Shown: positions 44,098 through 53,203, numbered from the stretch's first letter. The stretch is 64,000 nt of DNA from Cobetia amphilecti (GCF_030010415.1 NZ_JASCSA010000003.1), one strand, 5' to 3'. Numbers and translations: made by a program. Notes: generated by a model from the sequence alone, not told the origin.

Positions 44098-44679
44098 GGC
44101 TCAGGTGACGCTGGACGAGCAACTCTTCCAAGCAGGTGAATCTTTGAGGTCACCACAGCGACATAGCATGTCTCACGCCGGCTACGCGTAGTAAGCGCTT
44201 CACTTTCCAAGAGTGAAATGACTCATGCGCAGTACTGCGTCGCATTCCTGACACCCCTCGAATGCAGGGATACAAAAAGACAAAACCAGTTACATAATGA
44301 CATTGAAGAGAAGCCTTCCAGCATTAGATCTGTGGTACCTTTGAACCAGTAGAAAGCTTGGTAAAAAAGCGCAAAGGTCTGGTTTTCATTGCACTCTCGA
44401 GAAGGGTCACCATGACCGGCGCTAATTTCATCAGGTTTACGTACTGTTTTTCCTATTCTTTTTCTGGGTCAAATCAGGACTGGAGGGGAAGGATAAACTG
44501 GTTATTTTAGCAAGTACTGATTAGAGGTTGCCTTATCCCCACTATCGCGCAATCCTATAAAGGTGCTCAGCGCGTAATGCCCGACGTGAATGAGTGCAGT
44601 GCTACACGACTCACCCAACCACACTTCAGATATGGCTCCGCCAAGAAAAATCGGTACGACAACTCAGAGGTCTCGCACC
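44098..44679 (+). promoter_or_regulatory. Region between the two csgD-like genes
   Basis: 582 nt, AT-richer than the genes around it, with no convincing coding sequence. A possible promoter is TTATCC (44533-44538) and TATAAA (44556-44561), 17 nt apart, 119 nt before the start of the second regulator. The ATG at 44590 would extend the second regulator by 30 residues without similarity to the first. Confidence 0.4.
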
Positions 44680-45363
44680 ATGATTACAGGGAACGCAATG
44701 GTGCTGCTGGTGACTGACTGCAATCCGCAGTCAGCGCTTTTCATGGATTACATTCGCCAGCAGCTTGAGTGTCAGGTGGCTTCCGCAAGCCCCGACGAGG
44801 ATTACACACCCGGGCAGGCAGAAAGAACGATAGTGCTGCTGGACACCGACCACGTCGATGAAGGCACGATGCAACGCTGGGATGCAGATGCCAGCCAGGA
44901 TGCCAGCGCAGAGCTGGCCGCTATCAACATCAGTGATGAAGAGGAAGCTGCCAGCCTGCTGGTCAGCACCCATCTTCAAGGCGTGTTCTACCGACAGGAC
45001 AGCCTCTCACTGATCAGCAAGGGCATCGCGAAACTGCTGGAAGGCGACATGTGGATGTCCCGACCGCTGATGACCCGCCTGCTGGATTTCTATCGCCGTC
45101 AGCAGCTCAACGCCTATCGCCCGGTCTGTGGTCTGACCCAGCGTGAGGTGGAAATCATCGGCTTGCTGGGCACGGGTGCCTCGAATACCGAGATTGCTGA
45201 CCAGCTGTTCGTCAGTGAACACACGGTCAAGTCACATCTCTACAACATCTTCCGCAAGATCAAGGTGCATAACCGCATTCAGGCCATGAACTGGGCACGT
45301 CAGAACCTGGCAATGCCTGTCTCGCGCACCCCACGCATCGCTCGCAGAGCACAGATGTCGTGA
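44680..45363 (+). CDS. CsgD-like LuxR-family regulator (second copy)
   Basis: 227 residues from ATG 44680 (AGAGG upstream); ATG 44590 is an alternative. It is a paralogue of the preceding gene: both share FYRQDSLxxISKGIxKxLE and the HTH EHTVKSHLYNIFRKIKVHNR. The N-terminal domain has acidic residues but no clear receiver triad. The C-terminus is basic. The stop overlaps a possible GTG start of csgE, so the regulator and export genes may be coupled. Role: curli/biofilm control, inferred. Confidence 0.83.
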   Translation: MITGNAMVLLVTDCNPQSALFMDYIRQQLECQVASASPDEDYTPGQAERTIVLLDTDHVDEGTMQRWDADASQDASAELAAINISDEEEAASLLVSTHLQGVFYRQDSLSLISKGIAKLLEGDMWMSRPLMTRLLDFYRRQQLNAYRPVCGLTQREVEIIGLLGTGASNTEIADQLFVSEHTVKSHLYNIFRKIKVHNRIQAMNWARQNLAMPVSRTPRIARRAQMS

Positions 45364-45374
45364 ACGGTCGGGGC

Positions 45375-45878
45375 ATGACAAGCCGCCAGGTGGTCGCCTG
45401 GGGACTGACATGCTTCAGTCTGTCGCCCGCCTTCGCGCAATCCGCGCCGGAGGCGGTGCGACCCGAGGTATCCGTTGCCAGTGAAGAGCAGCAGGCTCGC
45501 CGTCAGGGGGAAGATGGGGTCGCCATCCAGCGCACTCGTCCCACGCTCTCCGACGGTCTCAGCGGCGTGATGATCGATCGCACCATGACCATGATCGGCA
45601 AGACCTTCTTCCGCCAGTTCAGCCAGCAACGCCTCGATAGCCCAGCCATCCGCAATACATCCCTCAGCATCCATGAACGCCCCTCAGCACGCTGGGGCAG
45701 CCTCATCTGGATCACCGAAGGCAACAACGTTCTGTACGAAGCGACGCTCCCTCCGCGCCTGAATGACGTGGATATGTACGCCAGCGCCGCTGTATCAAGC
45801 GTCTCCGACCAGTTCCTGCGTCGCAAGGTCATGGAAGCCCTGCGCAACGACCCGGACATGGCCGGTGACGAATTCTGA
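45375..45878 (+). CDS. csgE: Curli assembly protein CsgE
   Basis: 167 residues. A periplasmic cap for the CsgG channel that guides CsgA. A signal peptide (about 1-21, cleavage after AFA) precedes an extra 45-residue polar stretch absent from E. coli CsgE (129). The core follows: LIDRTMTMIGKTFFRQFS-like text (here VMIDRT), the diagnostic ERPSARWGS (about 101-109) and the C-terminal DMAGDEF, matching E. coli DLAHDEF. ATG 45375; a GTG five codons earlier overlaps the regulator's stop. Confidence 0.92.
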   Translation: MTSRQVVAWGLTCFSLSPAFAQSAPEAVRPEVSVASEEQQARRQGEDGVAIQRTRPTLSDGLSGVMIDRTMTMIGKTFFRQFSQQRLDSPAIRNTSLSIHERPSARWGSLIWITEGNNVLYEATLPPRLNDVDMYASAAVSSVSDQFLRRKVMEALRNDPDMAGDEF

Positions 45879-45954
45879 TGTATTGAAGACCGACATAATA
45901 AATGGGCTCCGGACACGGAGACCCTGACAATACGCAAGGGAACAGGGGAACATC

Positions 45955-46368
45955 ATGAAGCATCAGACACTCGCGGTGTCGTTGCTGTTGTCGGCGATGC
46001 CGCTATATGCCGGTGAACTCATCTATCAGCCCATCAACCCGAGTTTCGGTGGCAACCCTCTCAATGGCAGCTACCTGCTTGGCAAGGCCCAGGCCCAGGA
46101 CACCCACGAGGATCCTGATGCCTACTCCTTCGATAGTCTTTCCGAAACAGAACTTTTCATCAGCGACCTGCGCAATAGCCTGGTATCCGATGCCATCACC
46201 GATGCTGTCGATTCCACAGAGCCCGGCCGTTCCAGCGTGATCGACAGCGCTCAGCTGCGTGTCGAAGTCATCAGTAACGGCAATGGCGGTTTCTCCATGC
46301 AGGTGCTTGACCGCGCCACAGGTGAAACCACCGTCATCAACCTCGGCACATCAGGCAATACATTCTGA
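45955..46368 (+). CDS. csgF: Curli assembly protein CsgF
   Basis: 137 residues (E. coli 138). It binds the extracellular side of CsgG and anchors the CsgB nucleator. Signal peptide 1-19 (cleavage after LYA), then the CsgG-binding YQPINPSFGGNPLNGSYLL and a C-terminal beta-rich domain. ATG 45955. It lies 76 nt after csgE and 27 nt before csgG, in the usual E-F-G order. Confidence 0.96.
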   Translation: MKHQTLAVSLLLSAMPLYAGELIYQPINPSFGGNPLNGSYLLGKAQAQDTHEDPDAYSFDSLSETELFISDLRNSLVSDAITDAVDSTEPGRSSVIDSAQLRVEVISNGNGGFSMQVLDRATGETTVINLGTSGNTF

Positions 46369-46395
46369 TCCGCTACTGATGAAGGGTTTCGCTCA

Positions 46396-47229
46396 ATGAA
46401 GACACTCACTTCCATGCTGGCCGTTGCCAGCCTGGCGCTTGCTGGCTGTGCGCCGATGGTCGCCAATACCCAGGGTCTTGAAGGGGTGCCCAGCACCTTG
46501 ATGCCAAGAACCGCCACCTATCAGGACCTGATCAGTCTACCGCCTCCCGCCGGACGTATTCCGGTCGCCATCTATGACTTCCGTGACCAGACGGGCCAAT
46601 ACCGGCCTGCCCCTGCCAGTACCTTCTCTACGGCGGTCACCCAGGGCGGCGCCGCCATGCTGAGTGCCGCATTGTCGGACTCCGGCTGGTTCATCCCCCT
46701 CGAGCGCGTGGGACTGCAGAACCTGCTGACAGAGCGCAAGATCATCCGCGCCAACATGGAACGCACGGGCCAGGATGATCTTGCCGCGCTGCAAGCCGCC
46801 AACCTGCTGTTCGAGGGTGGCATCATTGCCTTCGACTCCAATGTCAGAACAGGCGGGGCAGGCGCGGAATACTTCGGTATCGGTGCCTCTGGTCAGTATC
46901 AGGTGGACCAGGTGACGGTCAATCTGCGTGCTGTCGATATCACCACGGGGCAGGTCATCGCCAACGTCAATACCAGCAAGACGATCTACTCACGCGAGCT
47001 GAGGGCGGGCGTCTATCGCTTCATCGATTTCAGTCGCTTGCTGGAGATGGAGGCGGGGTATACCAGCAATGAACCCGTACAGATGGCGGTCATGTCCGCC
47101 ATCGAATCTGCCGTGATTCACTTGATTGCGCAAGGCGTCGAACGCCAGCTCTGGGTTCTCCAGGACCCGGACATCCTTCAGACATCAGAGCTGATGGATT
47201 ACCTGCAAGCCCCGACCCCGATGTTGTAG
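46396..47229 (+). CDS. csgG: Curli secretion channel CsgG
   Basis: 277 residues (E. coli 277). A lipoprotein that forms the nonameric outer-membrane pore for curlins. Signal peptide with LALAGC, lipidated Cys18. Family sequence: IPVAIYDFRDQTGQYRP, TQGGAAMLSAALSDSGWFIPLER (split here), LQNLLTERKI, and AEYFGIGASGQYQVDQVTVNLR of the beta-barrel strands. ATG 46396. A strong terminator follows, so the curlin genes have a separate promoter. Confidence 0.97.
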   Translation: MKTLTSMLAVASLALAGCAPMVANTQGLEGVPSTLMPRTATYQDLISLPPPAGRIPVAIYDFRDQTGQYRPAPASTFSTAVTQGGAAMLSAALSDSGWFIPLERVGLQNLLTERKIIRANMERTGQDDLAALQAANLLFEGGIIAFDSNVRTGGAGAEYFGIGASGQYQVDQVTVNLRAVDITTGQVIANVNTSKTIYSRELRAGVYRFIDFSRLLEMEAGYTSNEPVQMAVMSAIESAVIHLIAQGVERQLWVLQDPDILQTSELMDYLQAPTPML

Positions 47230-47293
47230 AGCCGACCCACATTCAAGACCTCGAAGAGAGCATCGTGGTATTCGCGGTGTTTATCTCTTCCTT

Positions 47294-47331
47294 AAAAGGC
47301 AGTCACCTCACAAGAGGTGGCTGCCTTTTTT
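47294..47331 (+). terminator. Intrinsic terminator after csgG
   Basis: AAAAGGCAGTCACCTC pairs with 47314-47329 (one G-U), loop ACAA, then a T run. Confidence 0.92.
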
Positions 47332-47586
47332 CGTGTCTGCGCAAAACATAAGAAATAAATAAAACAACAAAGCATGAAATATCATGCGCCTAATACCGTC
47401 AACAGTAATATCTCCCTAAACGGTGCTGAAAATCTGGCCACCCTTTGTCATTACTCACCGCTATTGGCCAAGACATTATGAGTAGCAATCTCTAGCCCTC
47501 ATAAACCCGAAAAGGACTGATGGTGATGGCCTCGATAAAGACCAATAGTTAGTGCACTTAGACGGTCACCTGGATGGACTCACGCC
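47332..47586 (+). promoter_or_regulatory. csgB-like upstream region
   Basis: 255 nt from the csgG terminator to the curlin nucleator gene, AT-rich (about 47340-47420). It should hold the curlin promoter and CsgD-type sites; I could not identify a repeated binding motif. Confidence 0.35.
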
Positions 47587-48075
47587 ATGGCTTCGGCAAA
47601 GCATCAACAAAGAAGAATGCTACAGGCCTGCCTTTTCTTCTCATCACTGACACTCAGCTTGTGGGTGTTGGCCAATGACCTGGCGACCACCTCCGAATTG
47701 GGGAGCACCCACTCAGTGGCGGTCATCGAGCAATCTGGCGCTTATAACTCGGCGATGATCGTTCAGCATGGTAATGGCAACGCCTCATTGATTGACCAGA
47801 GCGGTGTCCTGAATGAAGCAGGGGTCGACCAATATGGCAATGGAAACACGGCATATACGCTGCAAGAGGGTGCCCTGCATGAAGCCAGCATTCTTCAGCA
47901 TGGCCAATATCATGATGCGCTGATCATTCAGCAAGGTGTTGGGCAAAGCGCCAGCATTCAGCAGACAGGCATCGGGGGAAGCGCCACGCTTCTACAACAG
48001 GCCAGTAGTCAGGTACCGGCAAGTATCACTCAATATTCACGGGGCCATATGCGTGTCCAGGTCATACAACAGTGA
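47587..48075 (+). CDS. csgB: Minor curlin/nucleator, CsgB-like
   Basis: 162 residues (E. coli CsgB 151). A signal peptide (about 1-29, cleavage after VLA or LAN) precedes about five 22-residue curlin repeats, with Q-x-G-x-x-N-x-A spacing such as IEQSGAYNSAMIVQHGNGN, LIDQSGVLNEAGVDQYGNGN (18 residues of it) and IQQTGIGGSATLLQQ. The C-terminus ends in a basic RGHMRVQVIQQ, recalling CsgB's atypical last repeat. It likely seeds polymerisation of the long curlin next to it on the cell surface. Confidence 0.87.
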   Translation: MASAKHQQRRMLQACLFFSSLTLSLWVLANDLATTSELGSTHSVAVIEQSGAYNSAMIVQHGNGNASLIDQSGVLNEAGVDQYGNGNTAYTLQEGALHEASILQHGQYHDALIIQQGVGQSASIQQTGIGGSATLLQQASSQVPASITQYSRGHMRVQVIQQ

Positions 48076-48387
48076 TCTTTACCACGATGGCTCGCATGAC
48101 ATCGCTATATGACGATGATGCTTGTGAAGGTGGTGGCTGAATACCCGCTTTCATCGAATCGACAGTACGAATTTTGCCTGGCCAGGAGAGATTCTCACTT
48201 ATATGTAGTCAAGAGTCCTGCATGACGAATACAACCTTCTGGCAAGGCCATAAAAGAGCAGTAGCAGTACAACATGATGTCGCGGATCACGAAAACCAGA
48301 CCGCCATCATGTCAGGGGATGCATGACCAGAAGCAAGTCAATAATAAAAACACTACTCAAAAAATGATCTACACAAGGGAACAAACC
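48076..48387 (+). promoter_or_regulatory. csgA-like upstream region
   Basis: 312 nt between the nucleator and the major curlin, AT-rich toward the gene and with a good ribosome site (AAGGGA) 8 nt before the start. The frame is open from 48274 but unlike curlin, so read as leader. A separate promoter or processing site could raise curlin over nucleator. No terminator is seen. Confidence 0.35.
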
Positions 48388-49494
48388 ATGAAAATTCAAA
48401 TGAGCTTGCTGGCTATCGCGATTGCTTTTACCTCTCAGGCGATGGCAGACAACAACACCGCAGATGTCGATCAGACTGGCTTCATGAACATGGCCAATGT
48501 TGGCCAGACATCACGTAATGGCGGGTCTCTCGATAGCAACCACAACAGTGATATCGATCAGACAGGTGCTTTCAACAAGGCCAAGACCTATCAGAACGGT
48601 GTCAATCATGTTATCCGCATCAATCAGGTCGGTAGTGGAAACCGCGCAAAAACCACCCAATATAGCAGCACAAATACTGGCATCGTGGATCAAAAGGGTG
48701 TCCGTAACACTGTCGATATGAACCAGAAAAGTTACAAGCATACCGCGCGTATCACGCAGCAAGGCCTTGCAAACAAATCTTCCTCTTGGCAGGGCGCCAG
48801 TGGCTCGCCGGCTGGGCGTGAAAACTTGCTAGTCGTGTCACAAGAGGGCGTGTTCAACAAATCCAGCGCTACCCAGCAGGGCAGCCATGCCATCGCACGT
48901 GTCACTCAGACAGGCTACCAGCATGATTCTGATGTCCTGCAGGTAGGAGAATATAACCGCGCTCGTGTCACCCAGGATGGGCGCTTCCATAACTCGACCG
49001 TGACACAGACAGGCACTATGGGTATTGCCGTCGTCGACCAGACCGGTTCGCGCAGTGACTCTACCGTTACTCAAGCAGGTGATTTACAGGTCGCACGTGT
49101 GACTCAGGAGGGTAGCTCACACGACTCTCTGATCAATCAGAGCGGGATGCAAAACACCGCACTAGTGACACAGTCCGATATGCTGCAGTACTCCGATATC
49201 AGTCAGAGCGGAGAAAACAACCTGGCCATTAATGTTCAGAGTGGCTATAAAAATGCGGCCATCGTTGTTCAAACTGGCAGCAACAGCGATTCTCTGATCA
49301 CCCAGAGCGGCGCCTATGATCATGCCCACGTCATTCAGTCAGGCAGTGGCCATCGTTCAGAAATTCTCCAACAGGGTGGAGGTTTCCTGAGCTTCGCGAC
49401 CAATAGTGCCCACGTGACACAGTCAGGTGCGATGAATACCTCCAGCGTGACCCAGACTGGCGGTGGCAACGTAGCCAACGTGATGCAGTACTGA
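48388..49494 (+). CDS. csgA: Long multi-repeat curlin, CsgA-like
   Basis: 368 residues against about 151 in E. coli CsgA. Signal peptide 1-20 (cleavage after AMA). The rest is a run of about 14-15 curlin repeats of 22 residues, each two strands with Q-x-G turns, for example ARVTQTGYQHDSDVLQVGEY, ARVTQDGRFHNSTVTQTG and VVDQTGSRSDSTVTQAGD. Near residues 130-150 and 330-345 the period is broken by inserts (GASGSPAGRE; GGGFLSFATN). Secreted through CsgG to form amyloid fibres. ATG 48388 is set by the signal peptide and ribosome site. No frameshift is seen despite the repetition. Confidence 0.92.
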   Translation: MKIQMSLLAIAIAFTSQAMADNNTADVDQTGFMNMANVGQTSRNGGSLDSNHNSDIDQTGAFNKAKTYQNGVNHVIRINQVGSGNRAKTTQYSSTNTGIVDQKGVRNTVDMNQKSYKHTARITQQGLANKSSSWQGASGSPAGRENLLVVSQEGVFNKSSATQQGSHAIARVTQTGYQHDSDVLQVGEYNRARVTQDGRFHNSTVTQTGTMGIAVVDQTGSRSDSTVTQAGDLQVARVTQEGSSHDSLINQSGMQNTALVTQSDMLQYSDISQSGENNLAINVQSGYKNAAIVVQTGSNSDSLITQSGAYDHAHVIQSGSGHRSEILQQGGGFLSFATNSAHVTQSGAMNTSSVTQTGGGNVANVMQY

Positions 49495-49521
49495 TCACGC
49501 CCCAGCCAGGATATCTTACAG

Positions 49522-49544
49522 AACCCCGCGCAAGCGGGGTTTTT
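49522..49544 (+). terminator. Intrinsic terminator after csgA
   Basis: AACCCCGC, loop GCAA, GCGGGGTT, then a T run. Confidence 0.88.
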
Positions 49545-49572
49545 CGTTTTTCCACCCGGTGGAACCATATAA

Positions 49573-49607
49573 TGAAAAAGGCCGCTGACAGGGTTGTCAG
49601 CGGCCTT
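49573..49607 (-). terminator. Intrinsic terminator of the heptad lipoprotein gene
   Basis: AAGGCCGCTGACA (49578-49590) pairs with 49595-49607; on the minus strand it is followed by a T5 run (49577-49573). Confidence 0.88.
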
Positions 49608-49628
49608 CCAGTACCAGCTGCGAAACGT

Positions 49629-50054
49629 CTATCGCAGCGGCAAGTTACTCTTTGGCGGTGTCACGGAATTCTCCGGGAAGGACTTGCGATAACTCTCAAG
49701 GCTTTCATCCACCATCTGGCGGCCCTTGCTGACCTGCTTGTTACCGCTGGCGATCCGCGCCTTGCCCTTCTTGATCTGACCATTGCCCTTGTCGATCAGC
49801 GCCTGGCCCTTGGCGATATTGGATTCGCCATTATTGACCAGATTCTCACCACTGACGATCTGCTTCTCACCCGCGGCCACCAGAGACTTGCCGCTCTCCC
49901 AATTATCGGCCAGCTGATCACGCACCTTGGCGACGGCCTTGGCTTCCTCAGCCTGACCGCGCATGAGATCAGCGGTTGTCGGCTGGCTGGAGCAGCCCGC
50001 GAGCAGTGCCAGACTGATGGCAGCGGCGGCGGTATTTACCCATTGTTGGCGCAT
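49629..50054 (-). CDS. Lipoprotein with nine glycine heptads
   Basis: 141 residues. Lipoprotein signal with LLAGC, Cys21. A short helical region (about 28-54) leads into nine unbroken heptads of the form G-x3-[IV]-x2, with Gly at 55, 62, 69, 76, 83, 90, 97, 104 and 111 and Val or Ile always four residues later. The tail is polar and Pro-rich. No family I can name; probably a coiled or stacked helical rod anchored in the outer membrane, perhaps a periplasmic spacer. ATG 50054; an upstream in-frame start would spoil the signal peptide. It has its own terminator. Confidence 0.82.
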   Translation of the reverse strand: MRQQWVNTAAAAISLALLAGCSSQPTTADLMRGQAEEAKAVAKVRDQLADNWESGKSLVAAGEKQIVSGENLVNNGESNIAKGQALIDKGNGQIKKGKARIASGNKQVSKGRQMVDESLESYRKSFPENSVTPPKSNLPLR

Positions 50055-50125
50055 GATATTTCCTTTCCAGATGCATAGCTTCCCAACCAAAGCCAAGGCT
50101 CACTCGGGAGCGCACTATGCAATAC

Positions 50126-50158
50126 AAAAAAGGGCATGGCGGTCATTCCGCCATGCCC
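50126..50158 (-). terminator. Intrinsic terminator of the kinase-like gene
   Basis: GGGCATGGCGG pairs perfectly with 50148-50158 around TCATT, followed on the minus strand by six T. Confidence 0.88.
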
Positions 50159-50178
50159 CATGACAACAATCGCTCGTC

Positions 50179-51753
50179 TCAATGCAGCCTGAGCTGCTCA
50201 CGAATCAGGCGAGCCAGGGTGACATTGGCGTTGGGCGCTGTCGTGTCGATATGGACCAGCTGACCATGCTCTTCTGGCGCAAATGGCTCGCGATTGGCCA
50301 ATTGCTTGTCGAGCACTTCCAGACCCGCTTCGGAAGCCTCGCCACTGCGCTGACTACGCTTGATGATGCGCTTGCGCAGCGTCTCGTCATCGGCCTCGAA
50401 GCTGATCATCAGCACCGGCAGGCCACGGGCTTCTGCCTCATGACGCAGACGATCACGCTGCACCTTCTTCAGGCAGGTGGCATCGATGCAGACGGGGATG
50501 CCCGATTCCAGCAGCGTGGCTGACAGATTCGAGAGTCGCTCGTAGGTCGCATGGGTGGCCTGGGGGGTATAGATGCCGCCATTGAGTCCGGACTCGGTAT
50601 CGGCATCCGCCGCAAAGCCATACAGGCGCTTGCGCTCCACATCGCTGCGAATGCGTACACCACCCAGCTCGCGCACCATCTCTTCGGTGAAGCGACTCTT
50701 GCCGCTGCCGGAGACACCCACACCGATGATCATGTAAGGGAAACGGATCTCGCTATAGCGCTCCGCCAGCCCGATATAGCGCTCGTACTCGGCCAGCACA
50801 TCGGCGCGATCCGCTTCACACAGGTCCGGCTGGTGATAGCGAATCATCGCCACCTTGGCCCGGATCAGTGCGCGATAGATCTTGTAGTACGGCAGCAGGC
50901 GCACCAGCGAGTAATCGCCGGAGAGCTCGAGATACCGGTTGAGCGCATGATGGGCAAAGGCCTGCTCATCACGCGCTTCGAGATCCATCACCAGGAAGGC
51001 CAGGTCACAACCGACATCATTCCAGCGCAACTCTTCATTGAACTCGATGCCGTCAAACAGCAGGGCACGGCCTTCGTGGCGCACGGCGTTACCCAGATGG
51101 ATATCGCCGTGAGTCTCACGCACGAAGCCTTCCTGCCAGCGACGCTCGAACTCAGGATTGAGGCGCTGGAAGGTCTCTTCGGTCCACTGCTTGAGCAGCG
51201 CGAGTCGCTTGATGGCCTCTGCATCATCACCGAGGCGCGGACGAATCAGCTCGAACTCGTTGTCGATGGTACGACTGACCATCTGCGGGCTACCCAGCTC
51301 GCTATCGCCCTGGATGCGCTCGGCCTGCTCATGGAAGGCCACCAGCTGGTCGACCAGATCATCCAGCAATTCCAGCGACAGCTCGCCACTGGCCTGCAGG
51401 GCGCTGAACAGGTGGCGATTGGAGAACTGGCGCATCTTGACCGCGTACTCGAAGACAGCACTGTCGTCTCCGATGCGCGGAGCCTCGGGCGTGCCCGAGA
51501 TCGCCACGGTATCCAGGTACAGCGTCGGTGCCAGACGGCGGTTGAGGCGCACTTCCTGTTCACACAGGAGCTTGCGGCGCTCAAGGGTCGAGAAATCCAG
51601 GAAGCTGCCGAAATCCAGCGGCTTCTTGATCTTGTAGGCGTAGTCGCCGGTCAGCACGATCCACGAGATATGCGTCTCGTGCACTTCGATATCCTTCACG
51701 GGGTGATCGAAGCAATCGGCTGTGTGAAGGGCTCGAATCAAGGCCTGGCTCAA
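50179..51753 (-). CDS. Two-domain protein: phosphotransferase-like plus P-loop kinase
   Basis: 524 residues. The first about 345 form an aminoglycoside-phosphotransferase-like domain with ETHGDIHLGNAV (catalytic HGD-x-H-x-x-N) and FDGIEFNEELRWNDVG (metal Asp). The second (about 350-524) is a P-loop kinase with GVSGSGKSRFTEEM and CIDATCLKK. Such COG2187-COG0645 fusions occur widely, with unknown substrate. The start is TTG, supported by GGAG upstream and no better downstream start. It stands alone between hemL and the lipoprotein gene. Confidence 0.85.
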   Translation of the reverse strand: MSQALIRALHTADCFDHPVKDIEVHETHISWIVLTGDYAYKIKKPLDFGSFLDFSTLERRKLLCEQEVRLNRRLAPTLYLDTVAISGTPEAPRIGDDSAVFEYAVKMRQFSNRHLFSALQASGELSLELLDDLVDQLVAFHEQAERIQGDSELGSPQMVSRTIDNEFELIRPRLGDDAEAIKRLALLKQWTEETFQRLNPEFERRWQEGFVRETHGDIHLGNAVRHEGRALLFDGIEFNEELRWNDVGCDLAFLVMDLEARDEQAFAHHALNRYLELSGDYSLVRLLPYYKIYRALIRAKVAMIRYHQPDLCEADRADVLAEYERYIGLAERYSEIRFPYMIIGVGVSGSGKSRFTEEMVRELGGVRIRSDVERKRLYGFAADADTESGLNGGIYTPQATHATYERLSNLSATLLESGIPVCIDATCLKKVQRDRLRHEAEARGLPVLMISFEADDETLRKRIIKRSQRSGEASEAGLEVLDKQLANREPFAPEEHGQLVHIDTTAPNANVTLARLIREQLRLH

Positions 51754-51910
51754 GGTCGTCTCCGCTAAGGCAAGCTGGCTATAAGGTCATTAGCGCAATC
51801 GCTATCGTTGGCGACAAGTGTACCGGATGGCAGCCCGCCCGGCAGCCTGCCGAGCGGGTTCCTGTCTGCGTTGGCCAACCCGCGGACTCAGGTACTATCT
51901 TGCGCCGCAC

Positions 51911-53203
51911 TCAGTTCGATGCGGACATCTGCGCAAAGACCCGCTCGGCCGCATCCAGCGTGGCCTGGATATCAGCATCGGTGTGCGCCGCGGACATGAA
52001 GCCGGCTTCATAGGCGGACGGCGCCAGATAGACGCCTTCGGCGAGCATCGCGTTGAAGAAGGTCACGAAATCCTGCTGACGGCAGCGCGTGGCGGAGGTG
52101 AAATTGCTGACCTCTGCGTCATCGGTGAAGAAGACACCGAACATGCCACCGGCATGCTGGGTGATCAGACGGATGCCTGCCGCCTTGGCACGGCTTTCCA
52201 GACCTTCACACAGCATCTCGACCTTGCGTGAAAGCTCGGCGTGGAAGCCGGGCGCCTTGAGCTTGCGCAGCAGCGCGACGCCAGCGGCCATCGCCAGCGG
52301 ATTGCCTGCCAGCGTCCCGGCCTGGTAGACCGGCCCCAGCGGCGAGAGGTGGTGCATGATCTCGCGCTTGCCGCCGAAGGCACCTACCGGCATGCCGCCG
52401 CCGACGATCTTGCCCAGGCAGGTCAGGTCCGGCGTGATGCCGTAATGCGCCTGAGCGCCGCCCAGGGCGACGCGGAAGCCCGTCATCACCTCATCGAGGA
52501 TCAGCACGCTGCCGTGGGCATCGCACACTTCACGCAGGCTTTCGAGGAAGCCCGGAACCGGCGGGATGCAGTTCATGTTGCCGGCGACTGGTTCGACGAT
52601 AATGCAGGCGATCTCGTCACCCAGCTCGGCGAAGCAACGGCGCACACCCTCGGCGTCGTTGTAGTCCAGCGTGATGGTGTGCTCGGCCAGCGAGGCCGGC
52701 ACGCCCGGGGAGCTGGGCTCGCCATGGGTCAGCGCGCCGGAGCCGGCCTTGACCAGCAGCGAGTCGGAGTGACCGTGATAGTTGCCCTCGAACTTGACGA
52801 TCTTGTCGCGACCGGTAAAGCCCCGCGCCAAGCGGATCGCCGACATGGTGGCCTCGGTGCCGGAGTTGGTCATGCGCACCATGTCGAGGCTCGGCAGCAT
52901 CTCGCAGATCAGCTCGGCCATCTCGGACTCGATCTCGGTGGGCGCACCGAAGGACAGACCACTTTCGAGACGCTCGCGCACGGCGCTGAGCACATCTTCA
53001 TCGGCGTGGCCGGTGATCATCGGTCCCCAAGAACCGACGTAATCGATATAGCACGTGTTCTCCACATCGAACAGATACGCGCCCTTGGCATGGTCGATGA
53101 ACACCGGCGGACGATGCAGTCCCTTGAAGGCGCGGACCGGCGAGTTGACGCCACCGGGAATATGACGGCTGGCGCGTTCGAACTGGGCAGCGGACGTGGT
53201 CAT
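51911..53203 (-). CDS. hemL: Glutamate-1-semialdehyde 2,1-aminomutase
   Basis: 430 residues (E. coli 426). A PLP enzyme that makes 5-aminolevulinate for heme. Family text: IPGGVNSPVRAFKG at the start, MVRMTNSGTEATMSAIRLAR, FEGNYHGHSD, ILDEVMTGFRV and the PLP lysine in LGKIVGGGMPVGAFGG. ATG 53203; the upstream in-frame start is unlikely. Two perfect DnaA boxes lie just upstream. Confidence 0.98.
   Translation of the reverse strand: MTTSAAQFERASRHIPGGVNSPVRAFKGLHRPPVFIDHAKGAYLFDVENTCYIDYVGSWGPMITGHADEDVLSAVRERLESGLSFGAPTEIESEMAELICEMLPSLDMVRMTNSGTEATMSAIRLARGFTGRDKIVKFEGNYHGHSDSLLVKAGSGALTHGEPSSPGVPASLAEHTITLDYNDAEGVRRCFAELGDEIACIIVEPVAGNMNCIPPVPGFLESLREVCDAHGSVLILDEVMTGFRVALGGAQAHYGITPDLTCLGKIVGGGMPVGAFGGKREIMHHLSPLGPVYQAGTLAGNPLAMAAGVALLRKLKAPGFHAELSRKVEMLCEGLESRAKAAGIRLITQHAGGMFGVFFTDDAEVSNFTSATRCRQQDFVTFFNAMLAEGVYLAPSAYEAGFMSAAHTDADIQATLDAAERVFAQMSASN

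Noticed and set aside
48388..49494. CRISPR or nucleotide satellite in the curlin gene
   Set aside because: The repetition is at the protein level (22-residue curlin units); DNA copies are too divergent and there are no spacers.
51834..51858. Hairpin after hemL as terminator
   Set aside because: GC-rich arms with one G-U and a very tight loop, but no T run on either strand.
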